From: Salmonirosea aquatica
GTDB taxonomy: Bacteria > Bacteroidota > Bacteroidia > Cytophagales > Spirosomataceae
Length of the DNA: 64,000 nt
Reading direction: 5' to 3'
Assembly: GCF_009296315.1 (NCBI RefSeq)
Contig: NZ_WHLY01000001.1
Location: 124,001 to 188,000, forward strand
A program made the translations under genes and the position numbers. Every line of letters begins with the position of its first letter. Position 1 is the first letter of the stretch. The notes beneath the pieces are model-generated. The model was not told where the DNA came from and searched no databases. It was given only the letters and a program-made list of their open reading frames with translations. Positions 36,501-46,149 of this stretch are shown piece after piece.

Positions 36501-37113
36501 TACATGGGATGACGTATTTGCCAGTACACCACAGCAAACCAATGATCTCTCCAAGCTACCAGGGTACTATAACATACTTGATTTTAACGGAGATGGTGTA
36601 ATTACGGGAAACGATGACACAGTACCGTACGGTTTTTCAGAAGTACCTCAAAACAATTTCAACGCTACCATGGGCGGAAGTTACAAGGGATTTAGCCTGA
36701 TGGTCCAGTTGTATGGAGTAAATAATGTATCGAGGAATGTGCCTTTGAGTAACTTTTACATGTACCAGAATACGCTTTTCGCGCATGTCAGGGACCACTG
36801 GTCAAAAGACAATCCCGATGCGACTTCGTTCATTCCCCGCTGGAAATCACAGGGACAGTTTATCGGAGATTATTTTATTTATGATGGCTCCTATGTCAGG
36901 CTCAAAACGGCCGAAATCGCCTATAGCTTTCAAGATCCTGTTCTGAGGCGACTCGGCCTGTCTAATCTGCGTGTGTACGTCAATGGAAATAATCTTTTGT
37001 TTTGGTCACGGCTGCCCGACGACCGTGAAGCTGCCTCATCAGGGGGAGATGCAAGCGCAGGCGCTTATCCTACACCCAAACGGATCAACTTCGGTTTCGA
37101 CTTAACCTTTTAA
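33508..37113 (+). CDS. SusC/RagA-family TonB-dependent transporter with STN signalling domain
   Basis: 1201 residues. A basic N-terminus precedes a signal helix (LSSLLLLITCLHVSAGVFS). An STN domain (about 45-120: LTVVFNQIEKQSSFVFFYDNKL, GSVGELMDEIMKHQPLTYQI) marks it as a signal transducer. Then come the regulatory-like domain (GVRGKVVDEKGDGLPGVSILVKG), plug (EVVVVGFGTQKKQSVVGAIVQTT, LILIDGVEREM, SISVLKDASATAVFGVRGANG) and barrel ending in FGFDLTF. With the SusD downstream (3-base gap) it imports a glycan-type ligand and reports it to FecR. An ATG at 33577 is an alternative start. Confidence 0.96.
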   Translation: MHILLQKRKTYIRKRYFPKLILAMKLSSLLLLITCLHVSAGVFSQRVTLSVKDAPLTVVFNQIEKQSSFVFFYDNKLIKKANLVTLDFSGGSVGELMDEIMKHQPLTYQIVDQTIVIKRKNENRQSLRSFQVPESIESKELNQKALSSIEKRMNNQLANRAPETNSKDIGVRGKVVDEKGDGLPGVSILVKGTQRGTTTDAQGGFSLDVPDQTAVLVFSFVGYTPQEIVVGNRNTIEITLAVDEKILDEVVVVGFGTQKKQSVVGAIVQTTNEDLRRTGNVTDLKQALTGQLPGLTTITSSGEPGGTLSSGNATEIYIRGRNTWNGGQPLILIDGVEREMSNVDVSEVESISVLKDASATAVFGVRGANGVILITTKRGSESKPQLSVNYSATALSVSRLPEKLDSYEAIMIRNEMIEREGLISPISWADYVPYDVALRYKQPQTPENAMLYPNVDWEKAMFRDVSWSQRANLNVTGGTSFVKYFGSLAYLNEGDMFREYDNHKGYDPGYGFNRFNFRSNLDFKLTKTTNVRVNLAGLFSQKNTNYSFNNGSSGTNPLAWAAAYRFPPDVILPQYEDGSWGQSYALPPEALQNPVALIYNTGIWQQRNVELRADFLLEQKLDFLTKGLSYTGTLFYDNGIQTIGGIADQNHVRPEGNLLGKIVFPNLYVGGDQDPSEYTQITPVVAASAFDWVVNPWNINAETTTASAITRRLTHQHQLNYSRDFNLHHVGGMGLFKREQYARGSMFPSYREEWVFRTTYDYDTRYLFEFNGAYNGSEKFGPGYRFDFFPSLAVGWYVSNEKFFKLDWINRLKFRYSTGMVGDDTGGERWAYQSQYQYGGSGISSARLNANPNERSPYNFYKEQIVGNPNIRWEKARKSNYGAEMGLFNDLISVNFDYFTDNRTDIIISGTSRAIPPYFGATPPAANLGRVNSKGYELELRLNKAFPSGLHLWGAFSVTHTENKIINRDDPLFQVDYLKQAGYQIGQVRTQVRTDFYNTWDDVFASTPQQTNDLSKLPGYYNILDFNGDGVITGNDDTVPYGFSEVPQNNFNATMGGSYKGFSLMVQLYGVNNVSRNVPLSNFYMYQNTLFAHVRDHWSKDNPDATSFIPRWKSQGQFIGDYFIYDGSYVRLKTAEIAYSFQDPVLRRLGLSNLRVYVNGNNLLFWSRLPDDREAASSGGDASAGAYPTPKRINFGFDLTF

Positions 37114-37116
37114 AAA

Positions 37117-38964
37117 ATGAAACGTATTAAAAGTATAATGCATAAATATAGGTTGGCCTTCATAGCGGGTATTGTAAGTATCGGCTTTATCTGCGGAGGC
37201 TGCGAAGACTACCTGGACCGGGCGCCCGAGGCAAGCATCAGCGATACGGATGTGTTTGGTAGTTTTGTCAGCTTTCAGGGATATGTGGAGGAAATGTACG
37301 ATTGCATTGTGGATATCCATAAAGTTCTGGGAGGGAACCAGTATTACAATTTCAGTTCATCCGACGAAGTACTATCCAATGTACCCATAGTCTGGGATGA
37401 CGGCAACTACTGGAACCAGGGTACTTTCCTGTACGGAGCTAGCCCCAGGATGGATTACAGCGGTAACCTTACCCGCATGCGGGTATGGCCTTTTGCCTGG
37501 TACGCCATCCGGAAGGCCAATCTTGGATTGAGTAAGCTGGACTTACTCACCAATGTAGACCCGGAAGCCCGGAACATTATTGAGGGGCAATGCTTATTTT
37601 TCCGCGCTTATTTCCACTTCGAACTTATGCGCTGGTACGGCGGTCTGCCCTACGTAGATGAGGTACTGTCCTCTTCGGAAGAGTTGAAATTGCCCAGGCT
37701 GACCTACCGGGAAACGGCTATGAAAGTGGCAAAGGACTTTGAGGCGGCCGCCGCATTGCTTCCCCTGAAGTGGGACGATACGGGCGTTGGGAAGGCTACC
37801 TTAGGGAATAACTCCCAAAGGATTACCAAAATTCATGCACTTTCCTTGCTGGGTAAAAACCTATTGTATGCGGGTAGCCCGATGATGAATGAGTCCTCGA
37901 CCGGCAGCAACACCTACGATGCTGAATTGTGCAAGCGGGCGGCTGACACGTTTGCTGAGGTCATTCGGATCTGTAACGAATCAGGGGCATACCAGTTACA
38001 ATCTTGGGAGACATGGACTAATAATTTCTGGGTCTGGTCTCCCGGAAACCGCGAGCGTCCGGGCGGGACGGAAGTGATCATGAACCCCACTATAATCATA
38101 CCAAACTTTGTACGATTCACGACTAACCGAACCTCCAACCCGGTTCAGTTTGGAGCCGGTAACAACCGGGTAGAAGTACCTACCCACAATTACATTAAGA
38201 ATTACGGGATGGCCAACGGCCTGCCCATCGACGACCCGCAGTCGGGTTATGACCCAAATGCCCCCTGGACGGGACGCGAACCCCGCTTTTACATAGATAT
38301 TGTGTATGATGGCGTCCGGCTGGTTGATAATGCAAGCGTAGCGGCCGCCAAGGAGAATGAATTTGCCCAGCTGTCCAATTCGGGCAGGCACCGCAATGGT
38401 ACCCCGGCCAGCAATGGGGTAGCGGGCAGTGTGACGGGATATTTTTACCGGAAGTGGACTCCAAAAGGAAACAACCCCTGGGACAATCGCTGGGGAAATT
38501 TCCAGTCCTACCACCCCATCATGCGTCTTGCCGATGTCTATCTGATGTACGCAGAAGCGGCCCTACACGGGTATGGCTCACCCACAGCCAAATCGCCGGT
38601 GATCGGGCTTACAGCGGTCGATGCGGTCAATACGATTCGGAACCGGGCGCAACTGCCGAACCTGGCCAATAAATTCACTGCCTCAAAAGAGGCCTTTATG
38701 AATGAGATAATTCGGGAGCGCGCCGTCGAACTGGCTTTTGAGGGGCACCGCTTTTTCGACCTGCGCCGTTGGAATATTGCCGGGAATCAGGAGTACCTGC
38801 AGAAGACAGCGATTGATTTTGACCGCGGCCCTGATGGAAAACCGATCAACCTGCGCGAAAGAGTAGTGGTGACCCGGGTATTTGAGAAAAAGCACAACTG
38901 GCTACCCTTCCAGCTCGGTGACACGAGGCTCTATGAAGGCTTTACCCAGAATCCTGGCTGGTAA
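37117..38964 (+). CDS. SusD/RagB-family lipoprotein
   Basis: 615 residues with lipobox GFICGGCEDYL. The SusD-like N-terminal domain (SFQGYVEEMYDCIVDI, EGQCLFFRAYFHFELMRWYGG) and the C-terminal RagB signature (PIMRLADVYLMYAEAALHGYG, AVNTIRNRAQLP, IIRERAVELAFEGHRFFDLRRWNI) are complete. Partner of the STN-type SusC immediately upstream. Confidence 0.95.
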   Translation: MKRIKSIMHKYRLAFIAGIVSIGFICGGCEDYLDRAPEASISDTDVFGSFVSFQGYVEEMYDCIVDIHKVLGGNQYYNFSSSDEVLSNVPIVWDDGNYWNQGTFLYGASPRMDYSGNLTRMRVWPFAWYAIRKANLGLSKLDLLTNVDPEARNIIEGQCLFFRAYFHFELMRWYGGLPYVDEVLSSSEELKLPRLTYRETAMKVAKDFEAAAALLPLKWDDTGVGKATLGNNSQRITKIHALSLLGKNLLYAGSPMMNESSTGSNTYDAELCKRAADTFAEVIRICNESGAYQLQSWETWTNNFWVWSPGNRERPGGTEVIMNPTIIIPNFVRFTTNRTSNPVQFGAGNNRVEVPTHNYIKNYGMANGLPIDDPQSGYDPNAPWTGREPRFYIDIVYDGVRLVDNASVAAAKENEFAQLSNSGRHRNGTPASNGVAGSVTGYFYRKWTPKGNNPWDNRWGNFQSYHPIMRLADVYLMYAEAALHGYGSPTAKSPVIGLTAVDAVNTIRNRAQLPNLANKFTASKEAFMNEIIRERAVELAFEGHRFFDLRRWNIAGNQEYLQKTAIDFDRGPDGKPINLRERVVVTRVFEKKHNWLPFQLGDTRLYEGFTQNPGW

Positions 38965-39009
38965 GCTCCAGACTATCTATCCTAGATTATTGATTAAAAA
39001 TGGAATTTC

Positions 39010-42000
39010 ATGAAAAAACTATATAAGTACCTTTTCACCTTTGCGTGCTGTGGGCTGCTGTTTTATCCGGGTTGGGCCCGCGCTCAGCAAGGCAGCACCC
39101 TTAAACTGGTAGTAGCTGATGAAGATGGCAAGCCCATCAAGGGCGCATGGGTATACGCCAATGAAGGTATTGCGGTCACGAATACTGACGCCGAGGGTAG
39201 GTTCTCACTCTCTGTTACAGGAGCAAGCAACCTGCTGATCGAAGCGGAAGGTTACGAGCCTGCTGTTTTTGAGCCTGAGCAATATATGGAAAAAGAAGCG
39301 TTGACACTAAAAAAGTCCAGCTTTCTGTTAGGCCAGAAAGATGACGTTCGGATTGCCTTTGGTAAGGTAAAAAAGGCAAACCAGGTCAACGCGGTGAGCG
39401 TGCTGGACCCTACCCAGCTCAGGAAATTTGACAATACCCAAAGCATAGCTTCCGCGATGACGGGTATGCTTCCCGGCCTGCTGGGAAGCTCTAATATTCG
39501 GGGCATTGGTAATGCCCTTTTTGTGGTGGATGGACTCCCGCGCGACATCAGTACTATCAATCTGGCCGAAGTGGAGCAGATTACCGTATTGAAAGACATC
39601 AACTCGGCCATTATGTATGGGAATGACGCAGTCAACGGGGTCGTGCTGGTCACCACCAAACGGGGGCAGCCCTATAAAAGGCAGATCAACGCTTCGGCTT
39701 TTTACGGGGTATCCAAGCCCGCCGCCTTACCTAAGTACCTGCCATCGGCCGAATATATGGAACTTTATAACGAAGCCAGAATGAATGATGGATTGAGCCT
39801 CCAGTATAGCCCCGAGTTGATCCAGAATTACCGCGCCGGTAATCCCTACCGATATCCGAGTGTCGATTACTACTCTGGTGAATATTTGAACGACTTTAAG
39901 CCATTTTCGAGAGCAATGTTAGACTTTTCGGGAGGAAACAGGGTCGCTACCTACTATTCCAACATTGGCTGGACTCAGACGGGAAGTCTTTATGATTTCG
40001 GGCAGGGAAAATCCGCGAAATCAAATATTTTCAATGTTAGGGGAAATATTGACCTAAGGATCAATCCCTGGGTTAAAAGCGCTCTGGATGCCGTGGTTGT
40101 TCTGAATAATAATCGGGGCCCGCAGGGGAATTACTGGTCGAATGCTGCCACCTTGCGCCCCAATCTATTTGCGCCCTTACTACCCATTTCAACCATTGAT
40201 CCCGAAAACGCTGTGCTAAGGCAGCGTAAAAGCGATATAGACGGAATGTATCTGCTTGGTGGTACCACAAGTTACCCAACCAACCCTATTGCCGCCGCTT
40301 ATTCGGGGGGCGAAATTGAGCAGCTACAGCGTACCTTTTCGTTCAACAACCGCATTGATTTTGATTTGGGTCGGTCCATAAAAGGTTTGGGTTTCCATAC
40401 TAATTTAAGCTTTGAGTACCTTACCAATTACGATCAATTTATCAGCAATCAGTATGCGGTATACGAGCCGGTATGGGATGAACAGGACCGTATTGTTAAC
40501 CTAAGGCAATTTGGAGAAGATGTGCGTTCCGGAACACAAAATGTCGACAATGCTTCGTATCGAAGAAGAATAGGGTTTTACGGGTTGTTCGATTACGACC
40601 GCACCTTCAATGAGACGCACCATGTAACAGGTTCATTATTGGGATTCCTAACCAACGACAAAGTGCAGGAAAACTTGCAGGGTAGTAAGAATGCCAATCT
40701 GGGCCTGCGCCTGACCTACGGCTATAAGAATAAGTACCTGGTGGATTTCAGCAGCGCTTATGTCAATTCGCCCAAGTTGCCCGAAGGAAACCGGACGGCA
40801 TTTTCACCCTCGTTAGGCTTAGCCTGGGTGATTAGTGCCGAAGATTTTCTTTCTTCAGCCACCTATCTGGATTACCTGAAGTTGCGAATATCAGGCGGAG
40901 CCATGAACTCAGACGCGGGTATCGATGGCTTTTATTACTATGATGACCGCTTTGGCAATTCAGGCAGTTATTCCTGGTACGAAGGTACCCGGTCCAGAGC
41001 CGGTACTGTACCCATCAACGGGGGGAACAGCCAACTTGCGTTTGAACAACGCAAAGAAGTCAATGTGGGCTTTGAAAGTATGCTGTTTGCCAAGCGCCTA
41101 TCAATTGATGCCAATATTTTTTCCAGTACGTACTCGGGTATTATCACGAGGCCGCAAACCATTTATCCCAGCTATTTTACCGGTTATATCCCGTACCAGA
41201 ACTTTGATGAAAATACCTACCGGGGAGCGGAAATCGGGATCACCTACCAGCAAAATGTTGGCGATTGGACAATGGCACTGGGAATAAATGCCTTGTATGC
41301 CGATTCGAAAGTAAAGAAAAAGGATGAGCTCTATGCGGATGGGTATCGTTACCGAACCGGGCAGCCGGTGGATGCCCGGTTCGGGTTGGTCGCGGATGGT
41401 TTCTTTCCGGATCAGGTCACAATTGACAACCACGCTGTCCAGGCCTTTGGCACTGTCAGGCCGGGCGACATCAAGTACATTGATCAAAATGGAGACGGTA
41501 TCATTGATGCAAATGACGAAAAGCGTATCGGCAGAGCCCAGGCACCCTTTTCGTATGGGTTGAATCTTAGGCTTGCTTACAAAAGATTGACCTTATTTGC
41601 TCGGGGCAATGGAAGAACAGGTGCCGATGGCATGCTATCGAACGACTACTTTTGGGTAGATAGTGATGACAAGTATTCCACCTATGCCATGAATCGCTGG
41701 ACCGAAGCCACCAAAGCAACGGCTACCTTTCCCCGGTTGAGCTCCATTGCCAGTAACAATAATTACCGCAACTCGTCTTTCTGGCTATATCGTGACAACT
41801 ATTTTACGCTAGACCGCCTCCAACTGACCTATGATTTTCCGATTCAGCTAGCAAACCGACTAAACGTAAAGTCATTCTCCTGCTTCGCTGATGTCTCTAA
41901 CCTCCTTACTGTTTCAAAATACCGGGATATTCGGGAATTGAATATTGGTAGCGAACCACAGTATCGGTCGTTTTCCCTGGGTGTCAATGCTTCGTTCTAA
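39010..42000 (+). CDS. Second SusC-family TonB-dependent transporter (no STN domain)
   Basis: 996 residues: signal peptide (to about residue 26, GWARAQQ), regulatory-like domain (LVVADEDGKPIKGAWVYANEG), plug (VSVLDPTQLRKFDNTQSIASAMTGMLPGLLG, LFVVDGLPRDISTINLAEVEQITVLKDINSAIMYGNDAVNGVVLVTTKRGQ) and barrel with terminal FSLGVNASF. The usual E-V-V-V-V-G-Y-G segment before the plug is replaced by a diverged stretch (IAFGKVKKANQ). The paired SusD follows after 13 bases. The locus thus carries two different outer-membrane import pairs. Confidence 0.94.
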   Translation: MKKLYKYLFTFACCGLLFYPGWARAQQGSTLKLVVADEDGKPIKGAWVYANEGIAVTNTDAEGRFSLSVTGASNLLIEAEGYEPAVFEPEQYMEKEALTLKKSSFLLGQKDDVRIAFGKVKKANQVNAVSVLDPTQLRKFDNTQSIASAMTGMLPGLLGSSNIRGIGNALFVVDGLPRDISTINLAEVEQITVLKDINSAIMYGNDAVNGVVLVTTKRGQPYKRQINASAFYGVSKPAALPKYLPSAEYMELYNEARMNDGLSLQYSPELIQNYRAGNPYRYPSVDYYSGEYLNDFKPFSRAMLDFSGGNRVATYYSNIGWTQTGSLYDFGQGKSAKSNIFNVRGNIDLRINPWVKSALDAVVVLNNNRGPQGNYWSNAATLRPNLFAPLLPISTIDPENAVLRQRKSDIDGMYLLGGTTSYPTNPIAAAYSGGEIEQLQRTFSFNNRIDFDLGRSIKGLGFHTNLSFEYLTNYDQFISNQYAVYEPVWDEQDRIVNLRQFGEDVRSGTQNVDNASYRRRIGFYGLFDYDRTFNETHHVTGSLLGFLTNDKVQENLQGSKNANLGLRLTYGYKNKYLVDFSSAYVNSPKLPEGNRTAFSPSLGLAWVISAEDFLSSATYLDYLKLRISGGAMNSDAGIDGFYYYDDRFGNSGSYSWYEGTRSRAGTVPINGGNSQLAFEQRKEVNVGFESMLFAKRLSIDANIFSSTYSGIITRPQTIYPSYFTGYIPYQNFDENTYRGAEIGITYQQNVGDWTMALGINALYADSKVKKKDELYADGYRYRTGQPVDARFGLVADGFFPDQVTIDNHAVQAFGTVRPGDIKYIDQNGDGIIDANDEKRIGRAQAPFSYGLNLRLAYKRLTLFARGNGRTGADGMLSNDYFWVDSDDKYSTYAMNRWTEATKATATFPRLSSIASNNNYRNSSFWLYRDNYFTLDRLQLTYDFPIQLANRLNVKSFSCFADVSNLLTVSKYRDIRELNIGSEPQYRSFSLGVNASF

Positions 42001-42013
42001 ACTCTCTAAAGTT

Positions 42014-43774
42014 ATGTCAATATCCTTGAAGAAATATAGTCTGCTTTTCCTAATCGCTTTTTCATTAGCCGGGTGTGAACTATTCGATCCCGTGAACGAT
42101 AACCACGCTACCTCAGACCGAATCTATAAAGACCCATCCTTTGCCGAGGGAGTGCTGATGGCTGCTTATGCTAGGATCCCCACCAATAATCTGAGTTTCA
42201 ATGATGTCGCCACAGATGATGCAGTCAGCAACAACAAGCTTAATGACTATCTACGTATGGCTACCGGACAGTGGTCCTCGATTTTTAATCCGGTTAGTCA
42301 ATGGAACAATTGCATTGCGGGCATTCAAAGTCTGAACCAGTTCATTACTGTAATCGATACGGTCAACTGGAAAGGGTCGGTACCAGAACTGAACTGGATG
42401 TACACGCAGCGGTTTAAAGGTGAAGCCCATGCGTTGCGCGCTTTGTTTCAGTACCATCTGTTGGTTACAGTGGCAGGGCCTGGAAACAATGGGCAGATGC
42501 TGGGCATTCCCATTTTTGATCGGTTCCTGAATGTTCAGGACAATTTTAATTTGCCCAGGGCCACTTTTGAAGAATCCATCCAGCGGATTTATGCCGATAT
42601 AGATAAAGCCCTGGAATATCTGACGATGGATGATTATCGCAATATCAATACTGCCAGCCAGTTGCCCGCTGGTTATGAGCACGTGTCGGTCGTGAATTAC
42701 AATATTATTTTTGGGCAGGAACTCAATCAGCGAATCAGTGCCCGAATGGTAAAGGCTTTACGGGCCCGTGTTGCTTTACTTAATGCCAGTCCTGCCTTTC
42801 ACAATGAACCCTCCTTGTGGGAAAAGGCCGCCGATTATGCCGGAACAGCACTTTCGGAGATTGGCGGTTTAAACGGGCTTGATCCGGCCGGACATAGATT
42901 TTACCTCAAATCCCTGGTCGATGCACTGAATGTATCTGCCGGAACGCCGATCGATCAGAAGGAGATTTTGTGGCGGAGCCCTGTCGCTTCGTCCAATGCG
43001 CGAGAGCAGGCCAATTTCCCCCCCTCACTGTTTGGCAGAGGTAATGTCAATCCCACCCAAAACTTGGTGGATGCCTTTCCGGCCGCCAATGGCTATCCGA
43101 TTACACAACCGGAAAGCAAGTATGACCCCACAAAACCATACGCAAACCGAGACCCCCGCTTACGCCTGTACATTGCTTATAACGGAAATACTTTTTCGGG
43201 TAAAACGATCACTACGGGGGTAGGGGGCGGAGTGGACGCTAAGGATTCGGTGGAAACATCCACCCGGACGGGATACTATTTGAAAAAACTTCTGGTGGAA
43301 GAAGTCAATCTGAATCCGGTGGCTCCAACCACCCAGAAGCATTATGAGGTACACATGCGTTATACCGAATTATTCCTGATTTATGCCGAAGCCGCCAATG
43401 AAGCCTGGGGCCCAGATGGAACCGGTGCGTGGGGGTATTCTGTCCGTGATGTAATTGCCGCTATTCGCAAGCGCGCTGGCATCGCGCAACCTGACGCCTA
43501 CCTGGCCTCCATCGGGACAAAAGAAGAAATGCGGAAACTAATCCGGAACGAACGCAGGCTGGAGCTGAGTTTTGAAGGATTTCGGTTCTGGGATTTGCGG
43601 CGCTGGAAAGAAAATCTGACAAAAACAGCCAAGGGGGTTAACATCAATAGAACAGGTATTATGATAATCGATGTCGAGCCCCGTGTTTACAATAATGAGT
43701 ACATGCATTATGGGCCTCTCCCCGAAACGGAGGTGGTTAAGTACAATGCGCTGATTCAAAACCAAGGTTGGTAG
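42014..43774 (+). CDS. Second SusD/RagB-family lipoprotein
   Basis: 586 residues from the ATG at 42014. This start places a clean lipoprotein signal (LLFLIAFSLAGCELF) at the N-terminus; the upstream extension overlaps the SusC gene. N-terminal SusD helices (FKGEAHALRALFQYHLLVTVAG, TFEESIQRIYADIDKALEYL) and the C-terminal RagB block (RYTELFLIYAEAANEAWG, AIRKRAGI, LIRNERRLELSFEGFRFWDLRRWKEN) are intact. Confidence 0.94.
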   Translation: MSISLKKYSLLFLIAFSLAGCELFDPVNDNHATSDRIYKDPSFAEGVLMAAYARIPTNNLSFNDVATDDAVSNNKLNDYLRMATGQWSSIFNPVSQWNNCIAGIQSLNQFITVIDTVNWKGSVPELNWMYTQRFKGEAHALRALFQYHLLVTVAGPGNNGQMLGIPIFDRFLNVQDNFNLPRATFEESIQRIYADIDKALEYLTMDDYRNINTASQLPAGYEHVSVVNYNIIFGQELNQRISARMVKALRARVALLNASPAFHNEPSLWEKAADYAGTALSEIGGLNGLDPAGHRFYLKSLVDALNVSAGTPIDQKEILWRSPVASSNAREQANFPPSLFGRGNVNPTQNLVDAFPAANGYPITQPESKYDPTKPYANRDPRLRLYIAYNGNTFSGKTITTGVGGGVDAKDSVETSTRTGYYLKKLLVEEVNLNPVAPTTQKHYEVHMRYTELFLIYAEAANEAWGPDGTGAWGYSVRDVIAAIRKRAGIAQPDAYLASIGTKEEMRKLIRNERRLELSFEGFRFWDLRRWKENLTKTAKGVNINRTGIMIIDVEPRVYNNEYMHYGPLPETEVVKYNALIQNQGW

Positions 43775-43816
43775 CCGTCCTATTTTTCCATGAAAATAAC
43801 CTGCAAGATTTCTAAT

Positions 43817-44830
43817 ATGAAAAAGATACTATTTCTGCTGCTGTCCGTCGGCTTGATTGCCTGTAAAAATCAGGAAATCGCCTTTCCAGCCTTTGAATAT
43901 ACGACCGGTTACTTCCCTTATCAGTATCCCGTCCGGACCCTGGTGCTAGGTGATGATATCTACGACAATTCGAATGACAACAACCACAAATTCCTGATAT
44001 CGGCCGTAATGGGCGGGGTTTATCAAAACGATGCTAATCGGATTTTTAAAATAGAGGTGGACAACACCCTCTGTGAAAATGCAGCTTTCGCTTCGACCGG
44101 GCAGCCGATTTATCCTTTGCCCCAAGAATACTATACTCTGAGTTCTGCCAATGAACTAATTATTCCGGCAGGAGAGTTCAATGGCAATGTCGAGGTACAA
44201 TTGACTGACGCCTTTTTTGATGACACTTTAGCCACTAAGCTTGCCTACGTGGTGCCCATCAGAATTACCGGGGTAATGAATCTGGATTCCCTCCTTCGGG
44301 GCAAGTCTGCCATTGCTCAGCCCGACCGCAGAGTTACGAGCCATTGGGAAGTTGTACCGAAAGATTTCACCATGTTTGCCGTGAAGTATGTCAATCCTTA
44401 CCATGGGAATTACTTCCATCGGGGAAAAAGCACGGTGAAGAGTTCGGCCGGCCAGGAACTCGAAACCACGTCGTACCGGCAGCAGTTTGTCACATCCGAT
44501 GAGGTCTGGACACTGACGACCACCTCGAAGAACCAGGTCGCAGTTAACGGAGTGATTCGTTCATCGTTGATTACCGGTTCCTTAAACCTTCTCCTTACCT
44601 TTTCTGGCAACGAGTGTGTGGTAAGCAGTAAGCAGGGTGCCTCCTATTCAATCACCGGTACCGGGAAATTCTTGGACGATGCCGACGAATGGGGGAATAA
44701 AAAACGTGACGCGATTCACCTGAGCTACCAATTTTCGGATGGAACGAATACCTACTCCGCCACGGACACCCTGGTTATAAGGGACCGGGGCGTGGTGATG
44801 GAAGTTTACCAACCGATTGTCTCAGATTAG
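43817..44830 (+). CDS. Lipoprotein with DUF1735/DUF5627-like domains (SusE-position protein)
   Basis: 337 residues from the ATG at 43817 (MKKILFLLLSVGLIACKNQ, lipobox Cys 16). Residues about 20-160 resemble the BT_3987/DUF1735 immunoglobulin-like domain (LVLGDDIYDNSNDNNHKFLIS...EYYTLSSANELIIPAGEFNGNVEVQLTDAFF). The rest (KYVNPYHGNYFHRGKS...) resembles DUF5627. Such proteins follow SusD genes and bind glycan at the surface. This assignment is from pattern memory and moderately sure. Confidence 0.75.
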   Translation: MKKILFLLLSVGLIACKNQEIAFPAFEYTTGYFPYQYPVRTLVLGDDIYDNSNDNNHKFLISAVMGGVYQNDANRIFKIEVDNTLCENAAFASTGQPIYPLPQEYYTLSSANELIIPAGEFNGNVEVQLTDAFFDDTLATKLAYVVPIRITGVMNLDSLLRGKSAIAQPDRRVTSHWEVVPKDFTMFAVKYVNPYHGNYFHRGKSTVKSSAGQELETTSYRQQFVTSDEVWTLTTTSKNQVAVNGVIRSSLITGSLNLLLTFSGNECVVSSKQGASYSITGTGKFLDDADEWGNKKRDAIHLSYQFSDGTNTYSATDTLVIRDRGVVMEVYQPIVSD

Positions 44831-44938
44831 TTTTCTCGTTGATATTGCTGGCTTTGCCCATAGTTTCATTACCAGACGATGCTGTCCGGTTACTGACTAA
44901 CGAGAAATTCATCTTAAACCCTAAATCATTTCATAGCT

Positions 44939-46053
44939 ATGAGACGACCATGGAACCTATCCGGGCTGCTCTTCCTCCTCGTTTTTGCCGGCGGCATCCG
45001 GCCCAGTAGCGCACAGGGTACCGAAAACAGAAAAAGGGCTCAGATCGGGGTATACTATTTTGACGGATGGGCGGGCCGAAATAGGCATGCTCGCAATCCG
45101 GCTGAACCCTGGGCCAAAAATGCGCCGACTCACTTGACCCGACGCTTTGTTGAAGATTTTTCCAACCGGGCGCCCATCTGGGGTGGAGGGACGATTCTCA
45201 GGCAATCATGGAGAGGCAGATTGATCTTGCCGCAGACAACGGGGTCGATTTCTTTCTTTTCTGCTGGTACTGGCGGGATAACAAGGGACCCCTAAATCCG
45301 GAGGCCATACAGAACCTACCCCACCACACCAGCCTGAACCTGTATCTGAAAGCAAAGAACAAACATAGGGTAAAATTTGGCCTGTTGGTTGCCAACCACT
45401 CCGGTTCTGAAATTATAGGGGCGGAGAACTGGGAAAAAGCAACTGAATACTGGATGACCTATTTCAGGGATAATCAATACGTTAAAGTAGGAGGAAAACC
45501 CTTGATCGTACTGTTCAATGTAAAGGGAATCGAAGAAGAAGGCTTAGCCAGCATGCAAGCTGTTGCGGGCAGGGGTGGCCTGAACGGCTTGTCTATAGCT
45601 GGATGCGGCTCCGCTTCGACGCCTGGATTCACGCACCGAACGCACTACAATATCATTCCCGGCTATTCGGCGGGTTCGGAGGCCCATCCGTATTCCGAGC
45701 TGGTAGAAGCTCATAAAAAGAACTGGGCAGGTACCCCCGCCCAACCCTACATACCGGAAGTGACCGTAGGATGGGACAAACGGCCCTGGGAAGGAGCCAA
45801 TGGCCTGACACAACCCGAAGGCTGGTATTTCCCGGACCGGACGACGGCTCAGTTCGAAGGCTTTCTGGAAGACGCCCTTGATTGGATGGATCGGCATCCG
45901 GATCAGACCACCCAGGAACGCATGATGCTGTTATACGCCTGGAACGAACTCGGTGAAGGGGGGTACCTGGTACCTACCCGGGACGATCCTGACGCTTCCT
46001 ATCTTAGGGTGGTGCGGGATGTCATGACCCGGCAGCATAAAAAGACCAATTAA
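44939..46053 (+). pseudogene. GH99-like (WbsX-type) glycan-active enzyme with a frameshift
   Basis: The first frame has a signal peptide and the family start (AQIGVYYFDGWAGRNRHARNP). It should continue with a W-G-W-R-D-D motif at 45179-45195, but one base is missing in the run TGGGGTGGAGG (about 45183). The frame therefore passes into the one starting at 45208 (MERQIDLAADNGVDFFLFCWYW), which carries the rest of the barrel (KPLIVLFNVKG, YNIIPGYSAGSEAHPY, VTVGWDKRPWEG, LLYAWNELGEGGYLVPT). GH99 enzymes are endo-acting alpha-mannanases/mannosidases; the related WbsX-type domain also occurs in surface polysaccharide proteins. A sequencing error is as likely as a true lesion. Confidence 0.8.
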
Positions 46054-46149
46054 GTGCCTACGGAAAATAATCAAAAGAACCCATCAGGTATTCAGCTTCT
46101 GATTTCGCACTCATTTTTCCAACATTTGCCATTTATCATCCCTTTGCTC

